In this document: one piece after another, positions 1 through 9,892 of the stretch | How the letters are laid out: each line of letters begins with the position of its first letter | Position numbering within the stretch: the first letter of the stretch is position 1 | NCBI RefSeq assembly: GCF_014656435.1 | Contig: NZ_BNCK01000002.1 | Span: forward strand, 489,475 to 553,474 | Direction: 5' to 3' | Length of the DNA stretch: 64,000 bases | DNA from: Thalassotalea marina | GTDB lineage: Bacteria > Pseudomonadota > Gammaproteobacteria > Enterobacterales > Alteromonadaceae | Made by a program: the position numbers and the translations under genes | Notes under the pieces: generated by a model | The model's database searches: none | Seen by the model: only the letters and a program-made list of their open reading frames with translations | What the model was told of the DNA's origin: nothing

Positions 1-1606
1 CACTAATTTGCTGATAAAACCCTTCGGCAAATTCAAATGAGCCAAGCAACATTGGCAGTGTAAGCCATGTTTGCGGCCGTGAAAACTGATGTTTTTGTGA
101 CAATCTTTGTCGAGCGGATAAACCTGCCTTAGCCGCAATAGTCCAGCCCCATTCACCAAAGCTTGGTACATTATCGTGATATTGTTCGACGTGCAGAAAC
201 CCAGCGGCTTTCATCGTTTTACCTATCGAAATAAAAGCGTTTTTAGCATGATAAGGGCTAGTGGATTGTACTGAAATCAATCCGTCGCCAGAGAGTAATT
301 GTTTAAGTCTGGCATAAAAGTTAACTGAATAAAGTTTATTTAGATCAGGATGACTTGGGTCAGGTAAATCAACAATAATGCTGTCGTAAACTTTTCCCTG
401 CCTCAGTAATTCGTCAATGACGATAAAAGCATCACCGTGTAAAAGGTTTACGTTTGGATGACTTAAACTATTGTGGTTTAGCTCTGTAATTCTGCGCGCT
501 AGCCCAGGCTCTAAAGTTTCTTTGGGTGCTTTAAATAAATCAACAAGGGCTTTATCCAAATCAACAAGTGTCACTTGTTTGGGGTGCCAAGTTAAAACGT
601 CACGCAGCGCTAGGCCATCACCCCCCCCAATAATTAAAATGTTTTCTTGCCTTGCTGAACCTTCTAACGTTGGCGCAACCAAATAACTGTGATAAATGTG
701 TTCATCTGCAGACGAAAATTGTAATCGGCCATTGAGATATAAATTAAATATAGACGGCTGTTCGTTTCCCAGTCGCCTTTCGGTAATTGTCACTTGTTGG
801 TAAACCGTTTTTTCTGAGTGAACAACCTTATCTAAATAAAGCAAATTACTCATTTGATTCAGCCACTGGTTACCATTGAAGTAAATTAGTACTAGGCCAA
901 TTAACAATAAAATATGACCAGAAACTAATGTCAGGCGATATTTTAGCTTTGACCAATAAACAAAAATAAACACTGCACCTGCAAGTAGGTTAAGAGCTGC
1001 GGTTAATGCGCTGGCTTTACTAATATCTATTGTTAATAAAAATGTTACCCAAATTGCCGCGCCAATGCCTGCACCTATGTAATCGGCGCCGTAAATGGTA
1101 CCTAAGTTGTTCTCAAGGTGCTTCTGGTGAATATGTTCACGTATTTTGGCAATAAGGGGGATTTCCATGCCAATAAGAAAGCCTAAGATAAAGCCAAAAA
1201 AATAAGGCGTTTTTAATGCGAGCCAAGTGAGTTGCTTGAACAAGCCTCCTCTTGGTGTGGCGTCAGGTGGTATCGCATAAGTGTCCGCAATAATTTGGGG
1301 GAGCAACTGAGTAAAAGCGACAATACCAGAAATCATTAATATTGCGGTGGTGCCAATCAAGGCTACGGTCAATTCCAGCCATACAAAACCATTAAAAGCA
1401 CATTTGATTTTGCGCGCGGCGAATGCGCCAAGCCCCATAGAAACGATCATTAAACCAATCATGGAATAGATTGCACTTTCCATGACACCTAATACGCGAC
1501 CTGCGTAATGTGAAAGCAAGTATTCATAGATTAAACCACAGCCGGCAAGCACGGCCATGGTTAAAATCAATAATAAATCTTGCCAGAATAGGCGATTAAA
1601 CTGCAT
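1..1606 (-). CDS. Membrane spermidine-synthase-like protein (3' end outside window)
   Basis: The frame is open from an ATG at 1606 to the left edge, so the C-terminus is missing. The N-terminal half has about seven hydrophobic segments, starting near residue 10. The C-terminal half is a polyamine-synthase-type methyltransferase fold with the SAM-binding motif IIGGGDG near residue 320, followed by a VDLD acidic motif and a VDLPDP motif. This architecture is known for membrane-bound SpeE-like proteins whose substrate is mostly unestablished. It begins 15 bases after the DUF350 gene and is the last visible gene of a three-gene minus-strand operon. True spermidine synthesis is not shown by the sequence. 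Confidence 0.85.
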   Translation of the reverse strand, partial: MQFNRLFWQDLLLILTMAVLAGCGLIYEYLLSHYAGRVLGVMESAIYSMIGLMIVSMGLGAFAARKIKCAFNGFVWLELTVALIGTTAILMISGIVAFTQLLPQIIADTYAIPPDATPRGGLFKQLTWLALKTPYFFGFILGFLIGMEIPLIAKIREHIHQKHLENNLGTIYGADYIGAGIGAAIWVTFLLTIDISKASALTAALNLLAGAVFIFVYWSKLKYRLTLVSGHILLLIGLVLIYFNGNQWLNQMSNLLYLDKVVHSEKTVYQQVTITERRLGNEQPSIFNLYLNGRLQFSSADEHIYHSYLVAPTLEGSARQENILIIGGGDGLALRDVLTWHPKQVTLVDLDKALVDLFKAPKETLEPGLARRITELNHNSLSHPNVNLLHGDAFIVIDELLRQGKVYDSIIVDLPDPSHPDLNKLYSVNFYARLKQLLSGDGLISVQSTSPYHAKNAFISIGKTMKAAGFLHVEQYHDNVPSFGEWGWTIAAKAGLSARQRLSQKHQFSRPQTWLTLPMLLGSFEFAEGFYQQIS

Positions 1607-1620
1607 TTTTTAGAAAGGAA

Positions 1621-2523
1621 TTAAGCCATTAGTGCGGTTAAAATAAGTGCAATCGATATACTGATCGCCATTTCTACGCTTGCGACACCAATGTTGTGTT
1701 GTTGATCAACTTCTTCTACTAAGTTGATGCCCCACAAGATAAGTTTTTTAGCAATAGTAGTAAGAAGTGCTACCAGTAAAGTCATTACAATACTAAAGAT
1801 TAACCATGCAAACAGTGTAGTCACTATAGTGTCCGGGCTGTATACCATAAAATAACTTGCAGCTGTAACCGCTAATGCCGTACTGATAACTTGTCCCGCA
1901 TAGCGAATAGCAAGAGCAACTTGGCCGTTAGCAAAAGCTTCCTGTAGGCTATCGCCCTGATTGTTACGTGCATACTGTTTTTCTTTGATTCGAGTGACTA
2001 AAATCAACATGGCTTGTGATACGACAAAGCCTGCAATAATTGCCACAAACGTACCAATATCTATACCATGAACCCATATCAGAACCGCTCGAATAACGAT
2101 TGCGGTTGCTATAGTACTTGCTGCATCAACAATACCAACGGTAACGTTTTTGGCTTTGATTTGCTCGGTTTTATCTATTTCATTTAATGCCAGTCGGTCA
2201 TGAACAATTCGACCAACTTTAATCAAGATAAGGCCGAATAAGCCGTAAGAAAACATACCAATGATTTCCATCAGGTAGCTATTGGCATTTTCACCAGTAA
2301 TAGCGCCTGTCATTACAATACCAAGTGCTGCAACACTACCTGCAACACTGATACCAAAGGCAAAGTTATCTTCTTTAGCTAACTCGTCGTTAGCTTTTAC
2401 TTGTGCGGAAATACCTGAAATAAACTTCATAAAACCAAGCAATATAATGGCGACTGTGATGTCTATGGCAAGATAAATCAGTAAATCTGCATTTAATCCA
2501 ATGTTTTCAATTAAGGTGTTCAT
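1621..2523 (-). CDS. DUF350 (YjfL-like) membrane protein, duplicated
   Basis: A 300-residue integral membrane protein. A motif of the form N-x3-GI-x2-A-x3-I-x2-A recurs four times: near KEDNFAFGI, KAKNVTVGI, ANGQVALAI and QQHNIGVAS. Each copy lies at the start of a hydrophobic segment. Bacterial DUF350 proteins such as YjfL are about 130 residues, so this is a tandem duplication within one chain. Members are found beside polyamine or glutathionylspermidine-type enzymes, which fits the SpeE-like gene 15 bases downstream and the lipoprotein gene just upstream. The biochemical role is unknown. Confidence 0.85.
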   Translation of the reverse strand: MNTLIENIGLNADLLIYLAIDITVAIILLGFMKFISGISAQVKANDELAKEDNFAFGISVAGSVAALGIVMTGAITGENANSYLMEIIGMFSYGLFGLILIKVGRIVHDRLALNEIDKTEQIKAKNVTVGIVDAASTIATAIVIRAVLIWVHGIDIGTFVAIIAGFVVSQAMLILVTRIKEKQYARNNQGDSLQEAFANGQVALAIRYAGQVISTALAVTAASYFMVYSPDTIVTTLFAWLIFSIVMTLLVALLTTIAKKLILWGINLVEEVDQQHNIGVASVEMAISISIALILTALMA

Positions 2524-2546
2524 GTTAATTCCTTGCTTTCTTGCTC

Positions 2547-3530
2547 TTATTTTCCGCGACGAAAACTGCGTGTGGTTTTACTACTACTATTTCTAAAACT
2601 GGCATTTTTGCTACTGCTGGATTTCTTTGCATATTGGCTTTTGGCAGTAGAGGTGCGAGTAAATTTATTGGCACTGGTTTGCGCTGTTCGGCTTTGCCCA
2701 GATAAAGCAGAACCACCAGATTTATTTTTGCTGTAAGGACTGTTGAATCTTTGTCCTTTGCTTTCAAATGATTTTTTTGTTCTGGTTTCTAGCTGGGTTT
2801 GTTTATTTAGCTGGCTTGGTGAACTGTAGCGTGTTCTACCATAATCGTGATAATAGCTGTAGTTTCTGCCTTTACCCCACTGATGGTAGTATGTACGTTT
2901 TCTTTTAATGTCGAAAATATCATCCATCAAAGAAAATACGCCATACCACGCCCAAAATGACATGCCGCTGCTGTCTGTTTGCCAGCTGCCATAGTTAGGG
3001 TTACCAATTAACTGCTCGCCAATGCCAAAGTCTTGTGCTTTGTTAGCTGCAATGCTTTGATCTTTGCTTAATGCGTTAACTCTAGGCAACTTGCCATCAG
3101 ACATATCAGCCAACACATTAAGTGGGTCACTTAATGCATCAGAATAAAGTACTGGGTCTGCAGCTTGATAAATGTTAACCAGTTCATTAAACCTTGCTTG
3201 GCTACTAGCAAACATTTGTGGCTGGGTTTTCACCGTGGATAGCCGTTGTTCTAGCGCCGTATACATAGGTCCTTTAGTGGTAGAGTCTTTTAAAAACTCA
3301 TCAATTAAAGGTTTTAGTTCGGGCTTGTTCGCGAGTAATTGGTTAGCATACTCTTTTAGTAACACAGCGTTTCTAACATTACCTTGTTCTAGCGCTGTCG
3401 CTAATTGAGTAATGCGCTGCTCGGTCACTGGAATTTGTTGCTTAATTTGATCTTCGACAGGATCTGAACACCCTACTAAGATCAACAAAATAGCAAATAA
3501 CAATGATTTAGCGTATTGCATTTCTGCCAT
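2547..3530 (-). CDS. Predicted lipoprotein with Ser/Lys/Arg-rich tail
   Basis: The chosen ATG at 3530 is preceded by GAGGGAAC at good spacing. An in-frame codon at 3572 has no such site. The N-terminus is a lipoprotein signal: a hydrophobic stretch ending in a lipobox, LVGC. Residues up to about 160 look helical. The middle has an aromatic stretch, SFWAWYG, and the last 100 or so residues are low-complexity, rich in Ser, Thr, Lys, Arg and Asn, ending RSFRRGK. It starts the operon with the DUF350 and SpeE-like genes. I recognise no domain. The basic tail could bind cell-wall or nucleic-acid polymers, but that is a guess. Confidence 0.75.
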   Translation of the reverse strand: MAEMQYAKSLLFAILLILVGCSDPVEDQIKQQIPVTEQRITQLATALEQGNVRNAVLLKEYANQLLANKPELKPLIDEFLKDSTTKGPMYTALEQRLSTVKTQPQMFASSQARFNELVNIYQAADPVLYSDALSDPLNVLADMSDGKLPRVNALSKDQSIAANKAQDFGIGEQLIGNPNYGSWQTDSSGMSFWAWYGVFSLMDDIFDIKRKRTYYHQWGKGRNYSYYHDYGRTRYSSPSQLNKQTQLETRTKKSFESKGQRFNSPYSKNKSGGSALSGQSRTAQTSANKFTRTSTAKSQYAKKSSSSKNASFRNSSSKTTRSFRRGK

Positions 3531-3643
3531 AGTTCCCTCAAAAATGCTATGGTTGAACGCCATTAATAACATTCATGACATAATATGTCTATTGATTTGT
3601 ATTGATGACGTCATACTTTTTATTTATTTGGTTTACATGTTAG

Positions 3644-6535
3644 GTGGCTGAGTTGAATCGTCAAGTATCAAAAGCACTTCTTCCTGAATTAATGACACAA
3701 AAAGACAAATGTTGGCAACAATTCTGTGAGCAATACCCAAATCTGAGCCAAGATTTTATTCGTGATGCAAGCACTGTGCAATTAAGTGATTTTCAAAGTG
3801 CGCTTGCGATGAGTGACTTTATTTACCGAAGTGCCTTACAGGCACCGGAAATTGTCATTAACTTATTTTTGTCTGGCACTATTTATGATGTTGAAGCATT
3901 GGATTACAAATCGCTTCTAGCATCACAAACTTCGAATTGTGACACCGAAGAGTCATTGCATCGTATATTACGTTTGTTTCGCTTACAGCACATGGTCGCT
4001 TTAGCATTTGCTGATTTACTTTTAGACATTCCGTTACAAACATCCTTACAACGACTTTCTAGCTTAGCTGATGAATTGATTCTGGCCGCGTTAGATTGGT
4101 TGTCAAAGTTTTGTTACCAGAAGTGGGGCAAACCTACAAACAATCTTGGCAAAGTGCAGCCGCTGCTCGTTTATGGGATGGGCAAGCTTGGTGGAAAAGA
4201 GCTAAATTTTTCTTCAGATATTGATCTTATTTTTGTTTACCCAGACGCTGGAGAGACGCAGGGGGGCAGACGCACTTTAGACAATCACACGTTTTTTACT
4301 CGTTTAGCGCAAAAGCTTATCAGTGCGTTACATCAAAAAACAGAAGATGGATTTGTTTATCGAGTTGATATGCGACTTAGGCCTTTTGGTGACAGTGGGC
4401 CGTTGGTTTTGAGCTTCAATGCGATGGAAGATTATTACCAAGAGCAAGGCCGTGATTGGGAACGCTATGCCATGTTAAAGGCTAGGCTTATTGGTGAAGG
4501 TGAGTACCATAAAGTACTGTCGAGTATGTTAAGACCTTTTGTTTTCAGGCGTTACATTGATTTTAGCGTGATAGACAGTTTGCGTCGTATGAAAATGATG
4601 ATATCACAAGAAGTACGCCGTAAAGGATTAGTTAATAACATTAAACTTGGCGCTGGTGGCATTCGTGAAATTGAATTTATTGTTCAAGTATTTCAGTTAA
4701 TTCGAGGCGGTCGTGAAAAACCATTGCAAGAGCGCAACTTACTGACTGTATTGCCTTTATTGGTTGAACACCAAACGATTGATGAAACCACTAAAAACGT
4801 GCTTGTTAATGCATACTGCTTTTTAAGACGCCTGGAAAATATCATTCAGGCACTGGATGATCAACAAACACAAACCTTGCCTGAAAAACCGCTCGACCAA
4901 ATACGTATTCTTCAAGTGTTAGGCTGTGACCAGTATTCGTCATGGCAGGCATTGTTATCTCACTTAGATGACTTGATGACCTCGGTACATCAAGAGTTTA
5001 TTTTACTTATTGGTGAAGAGACGCCTCACCATGAGTCGGAAGATATATCTTGGGCCGCGCTTTGGGACAGTAATTGGGAACAAGCTGATGGTGAAGAGTG
5101 GATTGCCACGGAAAAGCCGAGCTGGGATGCCAGTACTATTTGGCAATTACTTAATAATTTTAAACAAGAGGTTAGCAAGAAGTCAGTTGGTGCAAGAGGT
5201 AGGCAAGTACTTGATAAATTGATGCCATTGGTAATTAATCATATTGCAAAACTTAATGCCGATCATATTTGTTTGGAAAGGGTACTTTGGATTTTAAGTA
5301 AAGTTGTCACTCGTACTGCATACATAGAGTTATTGTATGAAAATGAAGGGGCATTAAAGCACTTAGTTAAGTTATGTAACGCTAGTCGATGGCTTGCTGA
5401 ACATATCGCTAAATATCCAATCATTTTAGATGAGTTAATTGATCCTCAATTGCTCAATAACCCACCGGCACTTGACGCCTATAAAAACGAGTTAAGGCAA
5501 CAGCTATTGCGTGTTCCCGAAGACGATCTCGAAGCACAGATGGAAAGCTTGAGACAGTTTAAACAAGCACAGCAGTTAAGAATTGCTGCGGCAGATATCG
5601 TTGGTGTTATGCCTATTGCCAAGGTCAGCGATCATTTAACGGCACTTGCTGAAGCAATCACCAATGAGGTTGTTGCTATTGCTTGGATGCAAATGGTGGA
5701 ACGATATGGCCGACCTAAAAGCTTAGCACCTGACGATACTGGCTTTGCGGTTATTGGTTACGGCAAGTTGGGGGGAATTGAGTTAAGTTACAGCTCTGAT
5801 CTTGATTTGGTGTTTGTTCATCAATGTGACCTAAATGATGTAACTGACGGGGTAAAAGAGGTAAGTGCCAGCCAGTTTTACTTAAAGTTAGCACAACGCA
5901 TCATGCATATATTTAACATCAATATGACCAGCGGTATTTTGTATGAATTAGACATGCGATTAAGGCCATCTGGCAACTCAGGTGTGTTGGTGGTGAGTTT
6001 AGATACTTTTGGACAATATCAACTTAACGAAGCATGGACTTGGGAGCATCAAGCGCTAGTGCGTGCTAGAGCCATTTACGGCAGCGCTGGAATCAAAGGG
6101 GCTTTTGAAACGATAAGACAACAAGTGTTATCTCTACCTAGGAATGTTAGCAAGTTGAAAAATGATGTTGTTGAAATGCGGCAAAAAATGCGAGACCACT
6201 TAGACAAGTCAACCGAGCAAAGTTGCGATATAAAGCAAGGAAATGGGGGCATGGTTGACGTTGAGTTTTTAGCGCAGTTTATGGTTTTGGCACATTGTCA
6301 TCAATATCCGCAACTATCAGTTTACTCAGATAATCGACGAATATTTAGTCAATTAACTACGTTAAATGTTATTTCAAAACAAGAGCGAGACCAATTAATT
6401 GAAAGTTATAGTCAACTGAGGGATCTTGCCCATAAAGCGAGCTTGCAAAACCAAGACAATAGCTTGCCCTTGGAACAATTTGACCAACTTGCTCAGCCTG
6501 TGGTTTCGGTTGTTAAAAAGTATATGTTTGATTAA
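3644..6535 (+). CDS. glnE: Bifunctional glutamine synthetase adenylyltransferase/deadenylase
   Basis: 963 residues, the family's usual length (about 950). It adds and removes AMP on glutamine synthetase in response to PII. Two nucleotidyltransferase modules are visible: GMGKLGG followed by SSDIDLIF near residue 180, and GYGKLGG followed by SSDLDLVF near residue 705. Each is followed by a conserved D-x-RLRP strand (DMRLRPFG, DMRLRPSG). The N-terminal site is the deadenylase and the C-terminal one the adenylyltransferase, by analogy with Escherichia coli. The start is GTG at 3644; a TTG nine bases later is the alternative. glnE and hldE are adjacent in E. coli; here two minus-strand genes separate them. 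Confidence 0.97.
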   Translation: MAELNRQVSKALLPELMTQKDKCWQQFCEQYPNLSQDFIRDASTVQLSDFQSALAMSDFIYRSALQAPEIVINLFLSGTIYDVEALDYKSLLASQTSNCDTEESLHRILRLFRLQHMVALAFADLLLDIPLQTSLQRLSSLADELILAALDWLSKFCYQKWGKPTNNLGKVQPLLVYGMGKLGGKELNFSSDIDLIFVYPDAGETQGGRRTLDNHTFFTRLAQKLISALHQKTEDGFVYRVDMRLRPFGDSGPLVLSFNAMEDYYQEQGRDWERYAMLKARLIGEGEYHKVLSSMLRPFVFRRYIDFSVIDSLRRMKMMISQEVRRKGLVNNIKLGAGGIREIEFIVQVFQLIRGGREKPLQERNLLTVLPLLVEHQTIDETTKNVLVNAYCFLRRLENIIQALDDQQTQTLPEKPLDQIRILQVLGCDQYSSWQALLSHLDDLMTSVHQEFILLIGEETPHHESEDISWAALWDSNWEQADGEEWIATEKPSWDASTIWQLLNNFKQEVSKKSVGARGRQVLDKLMPLVINHIAKLNADHICLERVLWILSKVVTRTAYIELLYENEGALKHLVKLCNASRWLAEHIAKYPIILDELIDPQLLNNPPALDAYKNELRQQLLRVPEDDLEAQMESLRQFKQAQQLRIAAADIVGVMPIAKVSDHLTALAEAITNEVVAIAWMQMVERYGRPKSLAPDDTGFAVIGYGKLGGIELSYSSDLDLVFVHQCDLNDVTDGVKEVSASQFYLKLAQRIMHIFNINMTSGILYELDMRLRPSGNSGVLVVSLDTFGQYQLNEAWTWEHQALVRARAIYGSAGIKGAFETIRQQVLSLPRNVSKLKNDVVEMRQKMRDHLDKSTEQSCDIKQGNGGMVDVEFLAQFMVLAHCHQYPQLSVYSDNRRIFSQLTTLNVISKQERDQLIESYSQLRDLAHKASLQNQDNSLPLEQFDQLAQPVVSVVKKYMFD

Positions 6536-6560
6536 ATCTTCACATAAACAATATCGCGGC

Positions 6561-7241
6561 TTAGTAATCTCGGCCGCGATTGTTACGTGGTAGCTTAGTG
6601 CAGTTTTCATCTAGATAAGACATTACCCTGTCTATCAAAACGATGCTGCGATGCTGGTAACAAAAATATACAGATAGGCCGTTTTGAAAGTGGCCTTCAA
6701 TAGCTTGCCCCAGTTGATACGCCGTATCTATGATATCTTTGTTCACTCGAAAAGGGTCTTTGATCAAAAAGTCACGATTTAACCACCAAATGACGTCTAG
6801 TCCTTCGTCCTCTGCATAAGCTAACAATTTTTGATGTAGGGTATCGGGCGGCCTAAAAGGACGATTTTCCACTTCACTGCGCCAATTTTTCAGTAGTGGC
6901 CTCACCATTTTGCGTTTGGCTTCAAGAATTTCTTCTAAATCACCTGACGGATCAGGTAAATAAACAATGTTGTTTCTAACTCTAGGTCCGTCGCTAGGAT
7001 CATCGCTACCTCTGAGATTCGCGTAAAAGCGAGACAAACCTTCAGCTGCGGCATTGCTTTGTTTATCACTTAAACTTGGCTTACTATACTTGGGCTGCTC
7101 AGTTTTGGCTGGCTCTTCCTCTGCGCCTGTAAGTAGGTCAGTACTGGATGTGCCAAAAAGCTCTTCTTCATTGGCAATTAAATAAACAGCCAAAGCAATT
7201 AATATCGCGGCAAATACAATGTTTTTTATCCAAAACAACAT
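6561..7241 (-). CDS. Membrane-anchored protein with TcpQ-like domain
   Basis: 226 residues. Residues 5-23 form a single transmembrane anchor, followed by an acidic, proline-containing linker to about residue 75. The C-terminal part (about 125-215) has the pattern of TcpQ-type domains: a W plus PxxTL start, GLDVIWWLNRD, a spaced hydrophobic helix and a final IVLI strand. TcpQ and the related STN fold occur in envelope and pilus-associated proteins. It lies 61 bases after lpxL on the same strand and converges on glnE with a 25-base gap. The domain call is from pattern only and no function is assigned. Confidence 0.6.
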   Translation of the reverse strand: MLFWIKNIVFAAILIALAVYLIANEEELFGTSSTDLLTGAEEEPAKTEQPKYSKPSLSDKQSNAAAEGLSRFYANLRGSDDPSDGPRVRNNIVYLPDPSGDLEEILEAKRKMVRPLLKNWRSEVENRPFRPPDTLHQKLLAYAEDEGLDVIWWLNRDFLIKDPFRVNKDIIDTAYQLGQAIEGHFQNGLSVYFCYQHRSIVLIDRVMSYLDENCTKLPRNNRGRDY

Positions 7242-7306
7242 AGTAGCTCTCTCAAACGCTCTAGGGTTTATTTTTAATACAATAAATATACCATAATAAA
7301 AAATTG

Positions 7307-8245
7307 CTATTTATACAATGACGGAGCTTCTGGATCAGGTCTAGTTTTAAATCGACGATGCAGCCACATGTATTGTTCAGGTTTATATAAAATAGCTTGT
7401 TCTAACTCTTGATTTATACGAATTACATCTGCTTCATCATCTTTACTTGGGAAGTTTTCCAGCATAGGTTTTATTTCAATGGTGTAGCCTGAACCGTCGT
7501 CATTACGTGTTGGTATAAGCATATGACATTGCGTGTTTTTATTGCGCGCAAATATTAGTGTGCCCGTTGTTGTTGCTGCGTCTGGTACGGCAAAAAACGG
7601 TACAAACAAACTTCGATTTCTTCCGTAATCTTGATCGGGTAGGTACACACAGGTTTCACCATCATTTAAGGCTTTTAGTAAGCCCTTTACGTCTCGTTTA
7701 CCTAACATATATTTATTGGATCGCCCGCGTCCTCTAAATTGGAAATACTCCATTAGTGGATTGTTATGTGGACGATAAAACACCACCATAGGATGACCTG
7801 TACCTATGCCACGACAGTTTATTTCGACACTTAGGTAGTGCATTGCCAATAAAAGTACACCTTTGCCCGCTTTATGTGCTTCTTCTAAGTGTTCTAGTCC
7901 TTTCACTTTTACTTTGCGTTTTACTCGCCATTCAGGCCACCACCAACCCATGCCAGTCTCTAAAAGAGCAATACCTGTATTTTCGAAGTTCACCTTTAAA
8001 ATACGTTGAACTTCACCCGCTGGCATGTCAGGAAAACATAACTCTAAGTTACGTTTGGCGACATGTCGGCGTTTTTTACCTATACGATACAATAAACGCC
8101 CAATGGCACGGCCCAAAACCAATTGCAGTTTGTAGGGCAACCACGAAATGGTATAAAGGACAATCACCCCTAACCAAGTAGGCCAGTATTTGGGTAAGAG
8201 AAAAGATAATTTAAAATTTGGCTGTAAAACTTTATTTTTACTCAC
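7307..8245 (-). CDS. lpxL: Lipid A acyltransferase (LpxL/HtrB family)
   Basis: 312 residues, the usual length. The enzyme transfers a fatty acyl chain from acyl-ACP to the Kdo2-lipid A precursor at the inner membrane. The catalytic H-x4-E appears as HYLSVE. Other family signatures are FYRPHNNPLMEYFQ, the RGR-x2-SNK segment, LPDQDYGR, FFAVPDAATTTGT and a C-terminal EQYMWLHRRFKTRP. Residues 20-32 form an N-terminal hydrophobic anchor. These match LpxL better than LpxM. It is divergent from hldE, also an LPS gene, across about 70 bases. Whether it adds laurate or another chain cannot be read from sequence. Confidence 0.93.
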   Translation of the reverse strand: MSKNKVLQPNFKLSFLLPKYWPTWLGVIVLYTISWLPYKLQLVLGRAIGRLLYRIGKKRRHVAKRNLELCFPDMPAGEVQRILKVNFENTGIALLETGMGWWWPEWRVKRKVKVKGLEHLEEAHKAGKGVLLLAMHYLSVEINCRGIGTGHPMVVFYRPHNNPLMEYFQFRGRGRSNKYMLGKRDVKGLLKALNDGETCVYLPDQDYGRNRSLFVPFFAVPDAATTTGTLIFARNKNTQCHMLIPTRNDDGSGYTIEIKPMLENFPSKDDEADVIRINQELEQAILYKPEQYMWLHRRFKTRPDPEAPSLYK

Positions 8246-8314
8246 GGGGAGATGTCAACTCATTGAATTTGATATGTTACACTTACCGTCATTATATCGT
8301 TTATGGATTGCAGG

Positions 8315-9742
8315 ATGAAAGTAGATATTCCGGCTTTTAAAAATGCCAGTGTTTTAGTCGTTGGTGACATTATGTTAGATCGCTATTGGTACGGGCCAAC
8401 TCAGCGTATTTCTCCTGAGGCGCCAGTGCCTGTTGTGAAAATAGATCAACATGAAGATCGCCCAGGTGGTGCGGCAAACGTTGCATTAAATATTGCCTCT
8501 ATTGGCGGAAAAGTGTCTTTGGCTGGAATTACCGGCGAAGATGAGGCGTCACAAACCTTAGCAACTAATCTAAATGCGATGAATATAGCTTGTCGTTTTG
8601 TTTCTGATAAGCAAGTACCTACTATCACAAAGCTAAGAGTAATGAGCAGAAATCAGCAGTTGATTCGTCTGGATTTTGAACAGTCTTTAGCCCAGGTTGA
8701 TAAAAGTGCACTTGAGCAAAGTGTTGAACAACTTGTCGCTCAACATGACGTATTGTTGCTATCAGACTACAACAAAGGCACCTTATCTAACGTTGAAAGT
8801 TTAATCGCACTAGCTAAAAAACATAATGTTCCTGTAATTGTTGACCCTAAGGGTACTGATTTTAGTAAATACAAAGGTGCGACTATTATTACGCCGAATA
8901 TGTCGGAGTTTGAAACAATCGTTGGCGCCTGCCAAAACGAAGCTGATATTGTTGAAAAAGGTCAGCGATTGTTAGAGTCACTCGATCTTGATGCCATGTT
9001 GATTACGCGCAGTGAACAGGGCATGACATTATTGCGTAAAGGCCAAGAAGAGTTCCACTTACCAACGCAAGCTAAGGAAGTGTATGACGTAACTGGCGCT
9101 GGTGATACCGTTATTGCAACCCTTGCTCTGGCCATTGCTGCTGATGCTGATTTACCACAAGCCAGTGCGCTATCAAATGTAGCTGCGGGGATTGTTGTCG
9201 GTAAGCTAGGTACATCAACTGTTAGCGAAGCTGAATTGATCAATGCACTGATGACTGGTCAAGAGAGCGGCTTTGGCGTGGTGACTGAAGATCAGTTAAA
9301 AATTGCTGTTGAATTAGCAAAAGCTCGGGGTGAAAAAATTGTCATGACCAATGGCTGTTTTGATATTTTACACGCTGGGCATGTTTCCTATTTAGGCAAT
9401 GCTGCTGAATTAGGAACACGCTTGATTGTTGCTGTTAATGATGATGCTTCTGTTAAACGATTAAAAGGAGCTGGCCGTCCTGTCAATGCTGTAGATCGTA
9501 GAATGGCGGTACTTTCTGGCCTTGGCGCGGTTGATTGGGTAGTGCCGTTTTCAGAAGACACACCTCAGCGATTAATTGCCAATATTCTGCCTGATATCTT
9601 AGTTAAAGGTGGTGACTATAAGGTCGAAGATATTGCGGGGGGCAAAGAGGTTATTGCTGCTGGTGGGCAAGTGAAAGTGCTTAACTTTGAACAAGGTATT
9701 TCTACAACAGAAATCATAAATACCATTCGTCTAGAAGATTAA
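8315..9742 (+). CDS. hldE: Bifunctional ADP-heptose biosynthesis kinase/adenylyltransferase
   Basis: 475 residues from ATG 8315. This start is preferred over ATG 8303 because MKVDIPAF matches the conserved family N-terminus. The first part (to about residue 315) is a PfkB-type heptose-7-phosphate kinase with VTGAGDTV. The second part is a nucleotidyltransferase with [15 protein letters not shown] and the conserved LVKGGDY. Together they make ADP-heptose for the LPS inner core. The gene is followed by a strong hairpin at 9753-9788 and appears monocistronic. Confidence 0.97.
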   Translation: MKVDIPAFKNASVLVVGDIMLDRYWYGPTQRISPEAPVPVVKIDQHEDRPGGAANVALNIASIGGKVSLAGITGEDEASQTLATNLNAMNIACRFVSDKQVPTITKLRVMSRNQQLIRLDFEQSLAQVDKSALEQSVEQLVAQHDVLLLSDYNKGTLSNVESLIALAKKHNVPVIVDPKGTDFSKYKGATIITPNMSEFETIVGACQNEADIVEKGQRLLESLDLDAMLITRSEQGMTLLRKGQEEFHLPTQAKEVYDVTGAGDTVIATLALAIAADADLPQASALSNVAAGIVVGKLGTSTVSEAELINALMTGQESGFGVVTEDQLKIAVELAKARGEKIVMTNGCFDILHAGHVSYLGNAAELGTRLIVAVNDDASVKRLKGAGRPVNAVDRRMAVLSGLGAVDWVVPFSEDTPQRLIANILPDILVKGGDYKVEDIAGGKEVIAAGGQVKVLNFEQGISTTEIINTIRLED

Positions 9743-9752
9743 TCCGTAAAAT

Positions 9753-9796
9753 CACAAGTGTTAGCTTGTTTGAACGCTAATACTTGTGTTCTTTAA
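9753..9796 (+). terminator. Stem-loop terminator after hldE
   Basis: CACAAGTGTTAGC (9753-9765) pairs with GCTAATACTTGTG (9776-9788) with only one G-T pair, around a 10-base loop. A short T-rich run follows (TTCTTT). The stem is strong but the T tract is modest. Confidence 0.7.
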
Positions 9797-9892
9797 CATT
9801 TTTTAACCATTCTTTATTAGGCTTTTGTAAACCTATCATATAGTGTCATTAATCAATACTTCGAATAAAAACACGTAAAGGGATTGGTTGTT

